A stretch of 64,000 bases of DNA from CAJCJE01 sp963818685 (GTDB taxonomy: Bacteria; Actinomycetota; Actinomycetes; Mycobacteriales; Pseudonocardiaceae): NCBI GenBank assembly GCA_963818685.1, contig CAWFTJ010000007.1:1364001-1428000 (forward strand), written 5' to 3'. The position numbers and the translations under genes were made by a program. Below, one piece after another: positions 50,835 to 58,215 of the stretch (within the stretch, counting starts at the first letter, position 1; the number at the start of each line of letters is the position of its first letter). The notes beneath the pieces are model-generated. The model saw only the letters and a list, made by a program, of their open reading frames with translations, made no database searches and was not told the origin of the DNA.

Positions 50835-52477
50835 GCGCGATGCGCGACGAGCACGGCGACGTCGTCGGACAACGACTCGGCGCCGACGAACCGGGCCATC
50901 AGCGTGGTGCAGACGGCGTCGGCCTTGCCGGGGGACACGATGCGCAGCAACGCGTTCATGCCCTGATCGATCGGTTGGCCTCGGCGTTCGATCAGGCCGT
51001 CGGTGTAGAAGCAGACGAGCGCGCCCGCCGCCAGTTCGACGGTGTGGCAGCGGCGTTGCCTTGCGCGCAGGTTGAAGCCGATCGGCGGATCCGGTGCGGC
51101 GTCGACGAACACGCTCGGCTGCCCCGGCACCGCGAGCACCGGCGGCAGGTGGCCGGCAAGGCAGAACCGGAGCCGGTGCCGCACCAGGTCGACGATCCCG
51201 TACGCGACCGTGGCCATCGCCCCGGCCTCGAAGTGGTGCGCCTTGCGGTCCAACTTGTCCAGCACCACGTTGGGCGAGTCGTTGTCGAGGGCGTAGGCGC
51301 GCAGCGCACTGCGCAGCCGCCCCATCACCACCGCCGATGCGAGGCCGTGGCCGGACACGTCACCGATCACGATGCCGATCCGGTTGCCGGGCAACGGGAA
51401 CACGTCATACCAGTCGCCACCGACACCCAGCGTGGCGCTGGGCACGTAGCGGGCGGCGAAGTCGAAACCGGGAACGCTGGGCAGCCGGGGCGGCAGCAGG
51501 CTCCGCTGGAGCGCGTTGGCCGCCGCGTGTTCCGCGTGCGACACCTGCGCGCGGGTCGTCAGCGCGAGCCGGTCGGCGGCGAGTTCGAGCAGGCTGATGT
51601 CGTGCTCGGTGAACGTGCGCGGGCTGCACGAACCCACGTGCAGCACGCCCATCACCCGACCGTTGGCCATCATCGGCACGCCGAGCAGCGTTTGCAGGCC
51701 GGCCTCCCAGAGCAGCGGGTTCAGCACGGTGGTCGCGTCGACGTGGTCGACGACAAGAGGTCGCTGTTTCGCGGCGACGGTGCCGGCGAAGCCGTGGCCG
51801 AACGGGATGCGAACGCCCTGCCGCACCTCCTCCTCGATGCCGACCGATGCCGTGGCGAGCAGGAACTCGGATGCGACGTCGTAGAGCAGGATGGTGGCGG
51901 TGTCGACGCCGAGCAGGCCGCGGACCCTGATGAGCATCTCCTGCGTCATCGTGTCCGCGTCCAACCGGGTCAGCGCCGGATCGGTGATGGCTTCCATGCC
52001 ACGCAGCCGGTCCTCGACGTCCGCACCGCCCGGCTCGATCGCCTGCGCGACCGGGATTCTGCGGTCGTGCCGGTCCGAGGGCACCGGCCAGCGCAACTCG
52101 ACCGTGGTGCCCGCCTCCGTGCTGGTGATGGTCGGCTCCCTGGCAAGGCCCTCCATCAGCACCAGACCGCGCCCGCGCAACTGATCGACGCCGGGCGGGC
52201 CGTCGGGAGAACGCCACCGGCCCTTGTCGGCCACCACGACGATGACGTCGTGGGCATCGTGGCTGATCCGCACGCTCATCGGTCCCGGCTCGGTCCCTGC
52301 GTAGGCGTGCTCGACCGCGTTGGCCATGGCCTCGTAACTGGCCAGGGTCACTTCCTCGGTCAGCTCGGCCGGCAGGCCCGCGCGCGCACCCCAACCCTGG
52401 ATGGCCCTACGCACCTCGCTCGCCGCACCGGGTTCCGCCGGTCCGTCCCAGCGGAAAACCGGATCGGGCGCGCTCAT
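50825..52477 (-). CDS. RsbU-like PP2C phosphatase with RsbW-type kinase domain and GAF domain
   Basis: 550 residues. An HATPase_c anti-sigma-like domain (~15-130) has SYEAMANAVEHAYAG and DKGRWRSP...RGRGLVLMEGLA; a GAF domain follows (~165-315); then a SpoIIE/PP2C domain (~335-545) with VGGDWYDVFPL, VIGDVSGHGLASAVVMGRLR, CFYTDGLIE and LSDDVAVLVAHR (metal-binding Asp residues). It can both phosphorylate and dephosphorylate a STAS antagonist to free a σB-type factor; one is encoded downstream with an ATGA overlap. The GAF domain is the likely stress sensor. Confidence 0.92.
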   Translation of the reverse strand: MSAPDPVFRWDGPAEPGAASEVRRAIQGWGARAGLPAELTEEVTLASYEAMANAVEHAYAGTEPGPMSVRISHDAHDVIVVVADKGRWRSPDGPPGVDQLRGRGLVLMEGLAREPTITSTEAGTTVELRWPVPSDRHDRRIPVAQAIEPGGADVEDRLRGMEAITDPALTRLDADTMTQEMLIRVRGLLGVDTATILLYDVASEFLLATASVGIEEEVRQGVRIPFGHGFAGTVAAKQRPLVVDHVDATTVLNPLLWEAGLQTLLGVPMMANGRVMGVLHVGSCSPRTFTEHDISLLELAADRLALTTRAQVSHAEHAAANALQRSLLPPRLPSVPGFDFAARYVPSATLGVGGDWYDVFPLPGNRIGIVIGDVSGHGLASAVVMGRLRSALRAYALDNDSPNVVLDKLDRKAHHFEAGAMATVAYGIVDLVRHRLRFCLAGHLPPVLAVPGQPSVFVDAAPDPPIGFNLRARQRRCHTVELAAGALVCFYTDGLIERRGQPIDQGMNALLRIVSPGKADAVCTTLMARFVGAESLSDDVAVLVAHRADA

Positions 52478-52836
52478 CCGGCAAGCGCCGACTGGACCGT
52501 GGGATGGATGGCGAGATCCTCGGCGAGCCCGGTCAGTTGCAGCGGGCGCAGCACGACCGAGTCCTGCGCGACCACGCGCAGGGCCACCTCCGCGCTGCTC
52601 CGGTGCGCCGTCACCAGCACCGCGATGCCCGCTGACGAGAAGAACCGGGCCTTGCTGAGGTCGATCACCAGCGTGCTCGGCCGCTCGATCAGCGATCGCC
52701 GGACCGCCTCATCCAGTGCCGGCGCGGTGGTCATGTCGATCTCGCCCGACGCCGTGACCACGATCGCATCGGGCATATGGCTGATCGTGACAGTCACCCG
52801 ATCCGGCAGGTCATCAAACACGTCGAAGCCGCTCAC
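52474..52836 (-). CDS. STAS-domain anti-sigma factor antagonist (RsbV-like)
   Basis: 120 residues from a GTG at 52836 (an in-frame ATG at 52884 would add 16). STAS pattern: IVVTASGEIDMTTAPALDEAV, LVIDLSKARFFSSAGIAVLV, with the phosphorylatable Ser in FFSSAG. In partner switching, the dephosphorylated form captures the anti-sigma kinase. Although the ATG of the following RsbU-like gene overlaps its stop, the two must be read as one operon in this order: antagonist first, then phosphatase... on the minus strand the phosphatase lies upstream (52477) and this gene lies further upstream still; thus STAS is transcribed first. Confidence 0.85.
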   Translation of the reverse strand: MSGFDVFDDLPDRVTVTISHMPDAIVVTASGEIDMTTAPALDEAVRRSLIERPSTLVIDLSKARFFSSAGIAVLVTAHRSSAEVALRVVAQDSVVLRPLQLTGLAEDLAIHPTVQSALAG

Positions 52837-52978
52837 CAGACCATCATGCTCGCTCCGGAATCCAGGTTCCACCTCGCCCGCCATAACGTCGAGCCAGGTA
52901 TGAGCGCCGGAAAAACGGGGTATCCACCCGCCGTACGGCATGTCGTCGTGCGCGTTTTCCGGGTGTACGGCAGGACAC

Positions 52979-53004
52979 GGTTCGGCTCCTCGACGGGTTG
53001 GTAT
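52979..53004 (+). promoter_or_regulatory. σB-type promoter for the GCS2 operon
   Basis: GGTTC (52979-52983)-N15-TGGTAT (52999-53004), one mismatch in the -10. Transcription would start near 53011. A second candidate, GTATG-N15-GGGTAT, lies upstream (52898-52923). Confidence 0.55.
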
Positions 53005-53031
53005 GCCTCCGGCATGGACGCGAGGCCAGGG

Positions 53032-54132
53032 GTGACGATGGGTGTCGAGGAGGAGTTCCTGCTCGTCGACCCGGAAACCGGCTGCCCGGCGCCCGTCGCC
53101 GAGAAGGTGCTCGCGCTGGCCGACCGCCAGGACCTCGCACCGGGCGCGACCGTACAGCGGGAACTGCGGGCCTCGCAGGTCGAGGCGGCGACCGGGATCT
53201 GCGCCACCGCGGCCGACCTGCGCGCCCACCTGACCCGAGGACGTGCGGTGCTCGCGCGGGCAGCGGGCGAGGCGGGCGTGCTCGCCGTTCCGGTCGGCAC
53301 ACCTCCGCTCGACGGTGACCGACCGGACCCGATCGGCGCCGGCCGCTACGGCGCCATCGACCGGTTGTACGCCGAGCTCTCGCGCGACTACCACGCGTGC
53401 GGCCTGCACGTGCACATCGGCGTCGCGGACCTCGACAGCGCGGTGGCCGTGGTCGGCATGGTCAACCCGTGGCTGCCAACTCTGCTGGCACTGTCCGTCA
53501 ACTCGCCGTTCCACAGCGGACGGGACACCGGCTACGGAAGCTGGCGGATCGTGGAACAGTCCCGCTTTCCCAGCTCCGGTCTCGCGCCCGGCGCGACCGA
53601 CCACCGGTCCTGGCGGCGCGAGGTCGACAGGCTGGTGGACTGCGGTGTGCTCGTCGATGAAACCCAGACGTTCTGGCTGGCCCGGCCCTCACCTCGGCTG
53701 CCGACCGTGGAACTGCGCGTCGCCGACACGGCGAGGACCGTTGACGACGCGATCGTGCAGGCGTTGCTGGGCAGGGCACTGGTGCGCACCGCGCTCGCCG
53801 ACCTCGCCGCGGGCCACGAACCGCCGAGCCTGCCGCCCATGCTCGCGGAGGCGGCGGTGTGGTCGGCCGCCCGGTACGGCCCGGCCGGTCCGGCCGTCGA
53901 TCTCCGTGCCGGCGCCCGCACCACCGGACAACGGCTCGTGCGTGCACTGCTCGCGCACACCCACGACGCGCTCGCCGAAACCGACGACCTCGACGAGGTC
54001 GACGCCCTGCTGCGCGAACCCCGGCGGACCGGAGCGCGGCATCAGCGCGGCCTCGCCGCAACGGCCGGCCTGGTCGGCCTGCCTCGGGCCATGGCCCTAC
54101 GACCAACGACCCTACGACCAACGGGAAGGTGA
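53032..54132 (+). CDS. GCS2-family glutamate-cysteine ligase-like carboxylate-amine ligase
   Basis: About 366 residues. GCS2/YbdK pattern: GVEEEFLLVDPETG, RELRASQVEAATGIC, YHACGLHVHIGVADLD, WLPTLLALSVNSPFHSGRDTGYGSWR, and VELRVADTA. These ATP-grasp-like enzymes join glutamate (or another acid) to an amine. In actinomycetes such genes serve ergothioneine or uncharacterised peptides; the substrate is unknown. The GTG at 53032 or ATG at 53038 follows AGG-rich sequence and gives a ~20-base leader from the predicted promoter; an ATG at 53014 would be leaderless. It is coupled (TGATG) to the diiron gene. Confidence 0.88.
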   Translation: MTMGVEEEFLLVDPETGCPAPVAEKVLALADRQDLAPGATVQRELRASQVEAATGICATAADLRAHLTRGRAVLARAAGEAGVLAVPVGTPPLDGDRPDPIGAGRYGAIDRLYAELSRDYHACGLHVHIGVADLDSAVAVVGMVNPWLPTLLALSVNSPFHSGRDTGYGSWRIVEQSRFPSSGLAPGATDHRSWRREVDRLVDCGVLVDETQTFWLARPSPRLPTVELRVADTARTVDDAIVQALLGRALVRTALADLAAGHEPPSLPPMLAEAAVWSAARYGPAGPAVDLRAGARTTGQRLVRALLAHTHDALAETDDLDEVDALLREPRRTGARHQRGLAATAGLVGLPRAMALRPTTLRPTGR

Positions 54133-55148
54133 TGATCGTGTCCGTCGCGACCGACAACGGCCACGGCATCGGCGCACCACCGCTGCCCGCCGAACGCGGT
54201 CCGATCTCCTCGGCCGTGCTGGCGGCCCTGCGGTCGGCGCCCGGCGAGGACGTGCCGCCCGAGCCGGACCTCGCCCGCGCCGACCCGTTCGGCGAGGACG
54301 TCCAGTTGGCCCTGCACGTCTGCTACGAGCTGCACTATCGCGGATTCCGCGACGTGGACCCGGAATGGGAGTGGTCACCCGACCTGCTCGGCGTTCGCGC
54401 CGCGCTGGAGCGACTGTTCGTCGACGCACTGCGCGATGAGGTCCCTGGCGGTGACGTGTACGAGGAACTCGACGCACTGCTCGTCGAACCGGTGCCCGGT
54501 CGGGGACTGAGCCACTTCCTGCGCGACGAGGGAACGTGGTGGCACATGCGCGAGTTCTTCGTGCACCGCTCGATCTACCACCTCAAGGAGGCCGATCCGC
54601 ACGCCTGGGCCATTCCCCGGCTTACCGGACGACCCAAGGCCGCGCTGGTCGCTGTCGAGTTCGACGAGTTCGGCGCAGGACACGCCGACCGCGTGCACGC
54701 GCGGCTGTTCGCCGACCTGCTGGCCGCGGCCGGACTGTCCCCGGACTACCTGCACTACCTGGAACACGTGCCGGCGTGCGCCCTCGCGCCGATCAACATG
54801 ATGTCGCTGTTCGGGTTGCACCGGCGGTGGCGCGCCGCCCTGGTCGGCCACTTCACGGCAGCCGAGATCACCACCGGCCCCAGCGCACGCCGAATGGACG
54901 ACGCGCTCACCCGGCTCGGCGCTGCGCCAGCCTGCCGGCTGTTCTACACCGAGCACATCGAGGCCGACGCCGTGCACGAACAGGTGATGCGGCACGAGGT
55001 CGTCGACGGTCTGCTCGCCCAACAACCCGAACTGGCCGACGACATCGTGTTCGGCATCCAGGCGACCGACGTGCTCGAACAACGTCTCGCCGACCACCTG
55101 CTCGGCAGCTGGCAGGCCGAACGGTCGTCGCTGCGGCTACCCCTGTGA
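54132..55148 (+). CDS. Haem-oxygenase-like diiron protein (iron-containing redox enzyme family)
   Basis: 338 residues, largely helical. Haem_oxygenas_2 / HDO pattern: MREFFVHRSIYHLKEADPHAW, VAVEFDEFGAGHADRVHARLF, LFGLHRRWRAALVGHF, and LFYTEHIEADAVHEQ, which contribute the Glu/His/Asp ligands of a non-haem diiron site. Known members (UndA, BesC, SznF type) cleave or oxidise amino and fatty acids; this subfamily is uncharacterised. It is translated right after the GCS2 ligase, suggesting it acts on that product. The 3' end overlaps the convergent small gene by 12 bp. Confidence 0.85.
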   Translation: MIVSVATDNGHGIGAPPLPAERGPISSAVLAALRSAPGEDVPPEPDLARADPFGEDVQLALHVCYELHYRGFRDVDPEWEWSPDLLGVRAALERLFVDALRDEVPGGDVYEELDALLVEPVPGRGLSHFLRDEGTWWHMREFFVHRSIYHLKEADPHAWAIPRLTGRPKAALVAVEFDEFGAGHADRVHARLFADLLAAAGLSPDYLHYLEHVPACALAPINMMSLFGLHRRWRAALVGHFTAAEITTGPSARRMDDALTRLGAAPACRLFYTEHIEADAVHEQVMRHEVVDGLLAQQPELADDIVFGIQATDVLEQRLADHLLGSWQAERSSLRLPL

Positions 55149-55370
55149 ACCCTGTGCGGCGGCCCGTCGCTTGATCCAGTCCAGCACGGTCTTGTTGCGC
55201 GTCGGGTTCTCGTGCGACGGGCCGGCCGGGTGTTGGGTGACCGTGGTGTCGGCGGGCTGGCCGGTGGCGATCAGATACGCCTGTCCAGCGGGGATACCCA
55301 GCTCCTCGCCTGCTTTCTGGTAGTCGAGTCCGCGCGCCAGCAGGGCGTTGACCTGTTCTCGGCTCGGCAT
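55137..55370 (-). CDS. Small hypothetical protein, possible helix-turn-helix
   Basis: 77 residues. MPSREQVNALLARGLDYQKAGEELGIPAGQAYLIATG looks like a short helical DNA- or protein-binding segment; the C-terminus (TRNKTVLDWIKRRAAAQ) is basic. No known family. GGGTGGAG precedes the ATG, and the gene starts 3 bp behind the CDGSH stop, so the two share an operon with the methyltransferase. Confidence 0.65.
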   Translation of the reverse strand: MPSREQVNALLARGLDYQKAGEELGIPAGQAYLIATGQPADTTVTQHPAGPSHENPTRNKTVLDWIKRRAAAQGSQG

Positions 55371-55373
55371 GGT

Positions 55374-55592
55374 TCACTCCACCCGTTGTTTCCTGCGATG
55401 ACTGGTGTCGCACAACGGATACCGCTTGCTGCGGCGGCAGGTGCACACCGCGACCATGAACCGGTCGGAACACACCGTCGCACCGTCGGGCAGCACCAGC
55501 TCGACCGGTCCCTCCACCAGGATCGGCCCGCCCGCCTCGACGACGACCCTGCGTCGTCGTGCGGTCGGCCGCGGGTCAGGTGCGGTCGGCAC
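55374..55592 (-). CDS. CDGSH-type iron-sulfur protein
   Basis: 72 residues. The metal motif CTCRRSKRYPLCDTSH matches C-x-C-x2-(S/T)-x3-P-x-C-D-x-S-H, the 3Cys-1His ligands of a [2Fe-2S] cluster; the usual Gly of CDGSH is Thr. Such proteins carry labile clusters in redox and iron metabolism. The GTG at 55592 lies 17 bp inside the methyltransferase 3' end. It is next to a diiron protein, which may need its electrons or iron. Confidence 0.9.
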   Translation of the reverse strand: MPTAPDPRPTARRRRVVVEAGGPILVEGPVELVLPDGATVCSDRFMVAVCTCRRSKRYPLCDTSHRRKQRVE

Positions 55593-56295
55593 GGATCACC
55601 ACCAGCTCCTCATCGCGGCAGCCCGGCTCGATCAGGCCGGTCGCTTCGAGGAGTGCGGTGCGCCCGCGCATGACGGGCCCGAACGGAATCGTCCGGCGCG
55701 CCACCACCCGCGCGGCAAGGCCGCCGGTGCGCAACCGCGCCAATGTGGTGTCCACTCCGGACACCACGGACTGGACGAGCAGCAGGCGACCGTTGTCGGA
55801 CAACAGGTCGGGCGCGATCGCGCACAACGGATCGAGCGCGGCCCTGCCGTCCACGCCGGCATCCCAGGCGCGATGGCGTCCCCTGATCGGCGAGTCCGGC
55901 GCGCAGGGCACATAGGGCGGATTGACCAGCACGAGATCGAACGGTTCCGCGTCGCGAAGCTGGAGAAAGGACTGGCGGCGCACCCGGATCGGCAGCTTGC
56001 GCCTGCGCGCGTTCCACCAGGTGGCCAGCGTCGCGCGCCGGGACACGTCCACCGCGGTGACCTCGGCGCCCGGACGCTGCGCTGCGAGCACGGCGAGCGC
56101 GCCGGTACCGGCGCAGGCGTCGAGCACCCGCTCCGGCCCGTGTACCGGTGTCATCGCAAGGACCTCGCCGAGCAGCGCGGTGTCCTCCTGGGGTGGGTAG
56201 ACGCCGGGCAGGCGCAGCAGGCCGCGCGGCAGCACGGAGGTACCCGGCCACCGGATCACCGGTCGCGCCGCGAGTTCTTCCGCGATGACAGCCAT
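55576..56295 (-). CDS. HemK/MTQ2-type SAM methyltransferase
   Basis: 239 residues. LDACAGTGALAVLAAQR binds SAM, and VNPPYVPC is the NPPY motif of N5-glutamine and N6-adenine methyltransferases. GHRAWDAGVDGRAAL (with the conserved acidic patch) is typical of HemK2-like proteins. The target is unknown; release-factor methylation is unlikely to be its role if prmC is elsewhere. The ATG at 56295 has GAGGAG 5 bases upstream. First gene of a three-gene minus-strand operon. Confidence 0.85.
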   Translation of the reverse strand: MAVIAEELAARPVIRWPGTSVLPRGLLRLPGVYPPQEDTALLGEVLAMTPVHGPERVLDACAGTGALAVLAAQRPGAEVTAVDVSRRATLATWWNARRRKLPIRVRRQSFLQLRDAEPFDLVLVNPPYVPCAPDSPIRGRHRAWDAGVDGRAALDPLCAIAPDLLSDNGRLLLVQSVVSGVDTTLARLRTGGLAARVVARRTIPFGPVMRGRTALLEATGLIEPGCRDEELVVIRADRT

Positions 56296-56401
56296 GAACA
56301 CTCCTCATAGGACGGCCGGCGGCCAGGATGGTCAGCCGACCACCGGCACGCGTGAGTGATCCATGCGGCTGGGATGCCCCTTCTCCATCCGGATATACGC
56401 T

Positions 56402-56423
56402 GCTGTTTCGTGGCTGTTTCGTG
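56402..56423. repeat. Tandem 11-bp repeat in front of the DUF6098-like gene
   Basis: GCTGTTTCGTG is repeated exactly at 56402-56412 and 56413-56423 and runs into TGGTAT (56422-56427). Each copy contains GTTT, as in σF -35 elements, but the spacing (12 bases) to TGGTAT is too short for a standard promoter. Confidence 0.7.
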
Positions 56424-56425
56424 GT

Positions 56426-56941
56426 ATGAGCCACCGGCCGACCGGCCATCACCAACTCATGGCCGGGACAGGAAACGTCGGTGCTGAGCTTCCCGTCGTG
56501 CACGACCTGGACGAGCTCGTCGAGCTGGTGCGCCGCGAGGACGACGCCGAGCTGTACGTGCGGTGGTCGCTGGGGCCGGACCCGGACGGTGCGGGGGACG
56601 CACCGGCCGATCCGGCCAGCCAGGACGCGCTGACCGGGGTGCCGCTACCCGGGTTGTCCGCCAACCCGTTGCGGGTGGAACCGTGGTGGCAGGACAGGTC
56701 GCCCGAGTTGTGGTTGGCGCGCAAGCTGTTCGACTACCAGCATCTGCGTGAGTTGCGCGGAGAGCAGGTCCGGCCCTGGGTACTCACCGGCACGGAAGTG
56801 GCGCGCGGACCGGACAACGAGCCGCTGGTGCGGCCCGGCAGGGCGATCGCCTGGATCGACGACGCGGTGCTGGCCGAATGCGAACGCCTGATCGCCGCGC
56901 AACGATCGGACGAGTGGGGCACGCTCGACCGCAGTCGGTGA
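56426..56941 (+). CDS. DUF6098-like hypothetical protein
   Basis: About 171 residues, acidic, no membrane segment. LPVVHDLDELVELVRREDDAELYVRWSLGPDPD, then VPLPGLSANPLRVEPWWQDRSPELWLARKLFDYQHL and EVARGPDNEPLVRP are conserved in actinomycete proteins of unknown function. The ATG at 56426 overlaps a -10-like TGGTAT; an ATG at 56459 is a second option. Located among stress genes. Confidence 0.75.
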   Translation: MSHRPTGHHQLMAGTGNVGAELPVVHDLDELVELVRREDDAELYVRWSLGPDPDGAGDAPADPASQDALTGVPLPGLSANPLRVEPWWQDRSPELWLARKLFDYQHLRELRGEQVRPWVLTGTEVARGPDNEPLVRPGRAIAWIDDAVLAECERLIAAQRSDEWGTLDRSR

Positions 56942-56958
56942 CCAGTCGTGACCGGCGT

Positions 56959-56983
56959 GGTTGGCCGGGCTCGTCGCGGGTAT
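56959..56983 (+). promoter_or_regulatory. σB-type promoter for the CBS-domain gene
   Basis: GGTTG (56959-56963)-N14-GGGTAT (56978-56983). Transcription would start near 56990, leaving a leader with GGAAAGGAG before the ATG at 57021. Confidence 0.65.
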
Positions 56984-57020
56984 GCGTTCGTCAGGGAGAA
57001 CGAGCGGAAAGGAGTGGATA

Positions 57021-57437
57021 ATGACTACGGCTCGGGAAATCATGACCCCCGACGTACGATGCGTCGATTCGGCCGAGACGGTTCTCGACGCCGCTCGCCG
57101 GATGGCTGAACTCGGTGTTGGTGCGCTGCCCATCTGCGGGCAGGACAACAAGCTCAAGGGCATGATCACCGACCGGGACATCGTGGTGAAGGTGTTGGCC
57201 GCCGGCAAGGACCCGTCCGCGTTGCACACCAGCGAACTCGCCCAGGGCGAGGCGGTGACGATCGGCGCGGACGACGATGCCGAGGAGATCATGCGGACCA
57301 TGTCCGAGCACAAGGTGCGTCGGCTGCCGGTGATCGACGGCCACCAGCTCGTCGGCGTCGTCGCGCAGGCGGATGTCGCGCGGGCGTTGAAGGACCCGGA
57401 TGTCGGTAGCCTGCTCGCCGCACTGTCCACCGACTGA
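57021..57437 (+). CDS. CBS-pair domain protein
   Basis: 138 residues consisting of two CBS motifs: AREIMTPDVRCVDSAETVLDAARRMAELGVGALPICG...GMITDRDIV, and VTIGADDDAEEIMRTMSEHKVRRLPVIDGHQLVGVVAQADVA. Such stand-alone CBS pairs bind adenine nucleotides and are often stress- or hypoxia-induced in actinobacteria. A good ribosome site (AAAGGAG) and a σB-like promoter lie upstream. Confidence 0.93.
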   Translation: MTTAREIMTPDVRCVDSAETVLDAARRMAELGVGALPICGQDNKLKGMITDRDIVVKVLAAGKDPSALHTSELAQGEAVTIGADDDAEEIMRTMSEHKVRRLPVIDGHQLVGVVAQADVARALKDPDVGSLLAALSTD

Positions 57438-57487
57438 TATCACCGTCGACTGACAATCACTATCGACTGATCGCCGCGCCCGACTGA

Positions 57488-58066
57488 TCACCGTGCCGCG
57501 ACCGGCGCCGCCAGCACGGCACGCAGACCGGGCAGCGCCAACTTCTGCCACGCCTCGGCCAACCAGGCCGGGTCGTGGCAGAAGTCGTGTGCGACCCACC
57601 AGCCCAACAGCCCCAGCGTCGTGTTGGTGTAGTGCTCGACGACCAGGTCCACCGGCAGGCCGGCACCGGATTCGGCCAGCGGACCGCTCAGGTGTTCGGT
57701 CAGCACCCGCCCGACCATCCGCTGCAAGTGGTCCGCGACCAGGTTGCCCCCCTGCCGGCCGCACAACGCCCGATACACCGTGCGGTGCTCGTAGGCGTGC
57801 TGGTAGAGCAGTTCCGCGGGTCGCGCGGTGTCGGTAGGGGACAGCGTGCTGACCGCGTCGCGCAGCTCGCCGAGCATCTCCTCGAAGCAGCTGAACAGCA
57901 GCGCGTCCTTGTCCTGGTAGTGCGCGTAGAACGTGGAGCGGACCACGTCCGCGCGGTCCAGGATCTCCCGCACGCTGATCCGTTCGTAGCCCTTCTCCAG
58001 CACCAGCTCGATCAACGCCTCGTGCAGCGCGCGACGGGTGCGCCGAACACGTCGGTCGTCGGGCAT
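57488..58066 (-). CDS. TetR-family transcriptional regulator
   Basis: 192 residues. HTH: ISVREILDRADVVRSTFYAHYQDKDALL, a typical TetR_N. The C-terminal half resembles TetR_C_7-like ligand domains. The ATG at 58066 has GGGAGGC upstream; the open frame beyond is not domain-like. It is divergent from a membrane protein gene, across an operator at 58167-58202, and is probably its repressor. Confidence 0.9.
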   Translation of the reverse strand: MPDDRRVRRTRRALHEALIELVLEKGYERISVREILDRADVVRSTFYAHYQDKDALLFSCFEEMLGELRDAVSTLSPTDTARPAELLYQHAYEHRTVYRALCGRQGGNLVADHLQRMVGRVLTEHLSGPLAESGAGLPVDLVVEHYTNTTLGLLGWWVAHDFCHDPAWLAEAWQKLALPGLRAVLAAPVAAR

Positions 58067-58166
58067 CGCAGCCTCCCGGGTTTCCGGACAGTTTCGCCGA
58101 TCCGTTCGGTACCGCACGGTCGGCCCGAATCGCACGTTGACCACGACCCGGTCCCGAACACCATAC

Positions 58167-58202
58167 TCGAACAACTTGTTTGATATCAGATCGATTGTTC
58201 GA
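58167..58202. promoter_or_regulatory. TetR operator candidate between divergent genes
   Basis: TCGAACAA (58167-58174) and TTGTTCGA (58195-58202) are perfect inverted arms around a 20-bp centre containing TGATATCA. It ends 13 bp before the membrane gene's ATG, so binding would block that gene. Confidence 0.65.
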
Positions 58203-58215
58203 TGAAGGGTGCGTC

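Noticed and set aside
55418..55424. Minus-strand GGTATCC before the 77-residue gene as a σB promoter
   Set aside because: Lies inside the CDGSH coding region at a conserved codon stretch and lacks a -35.
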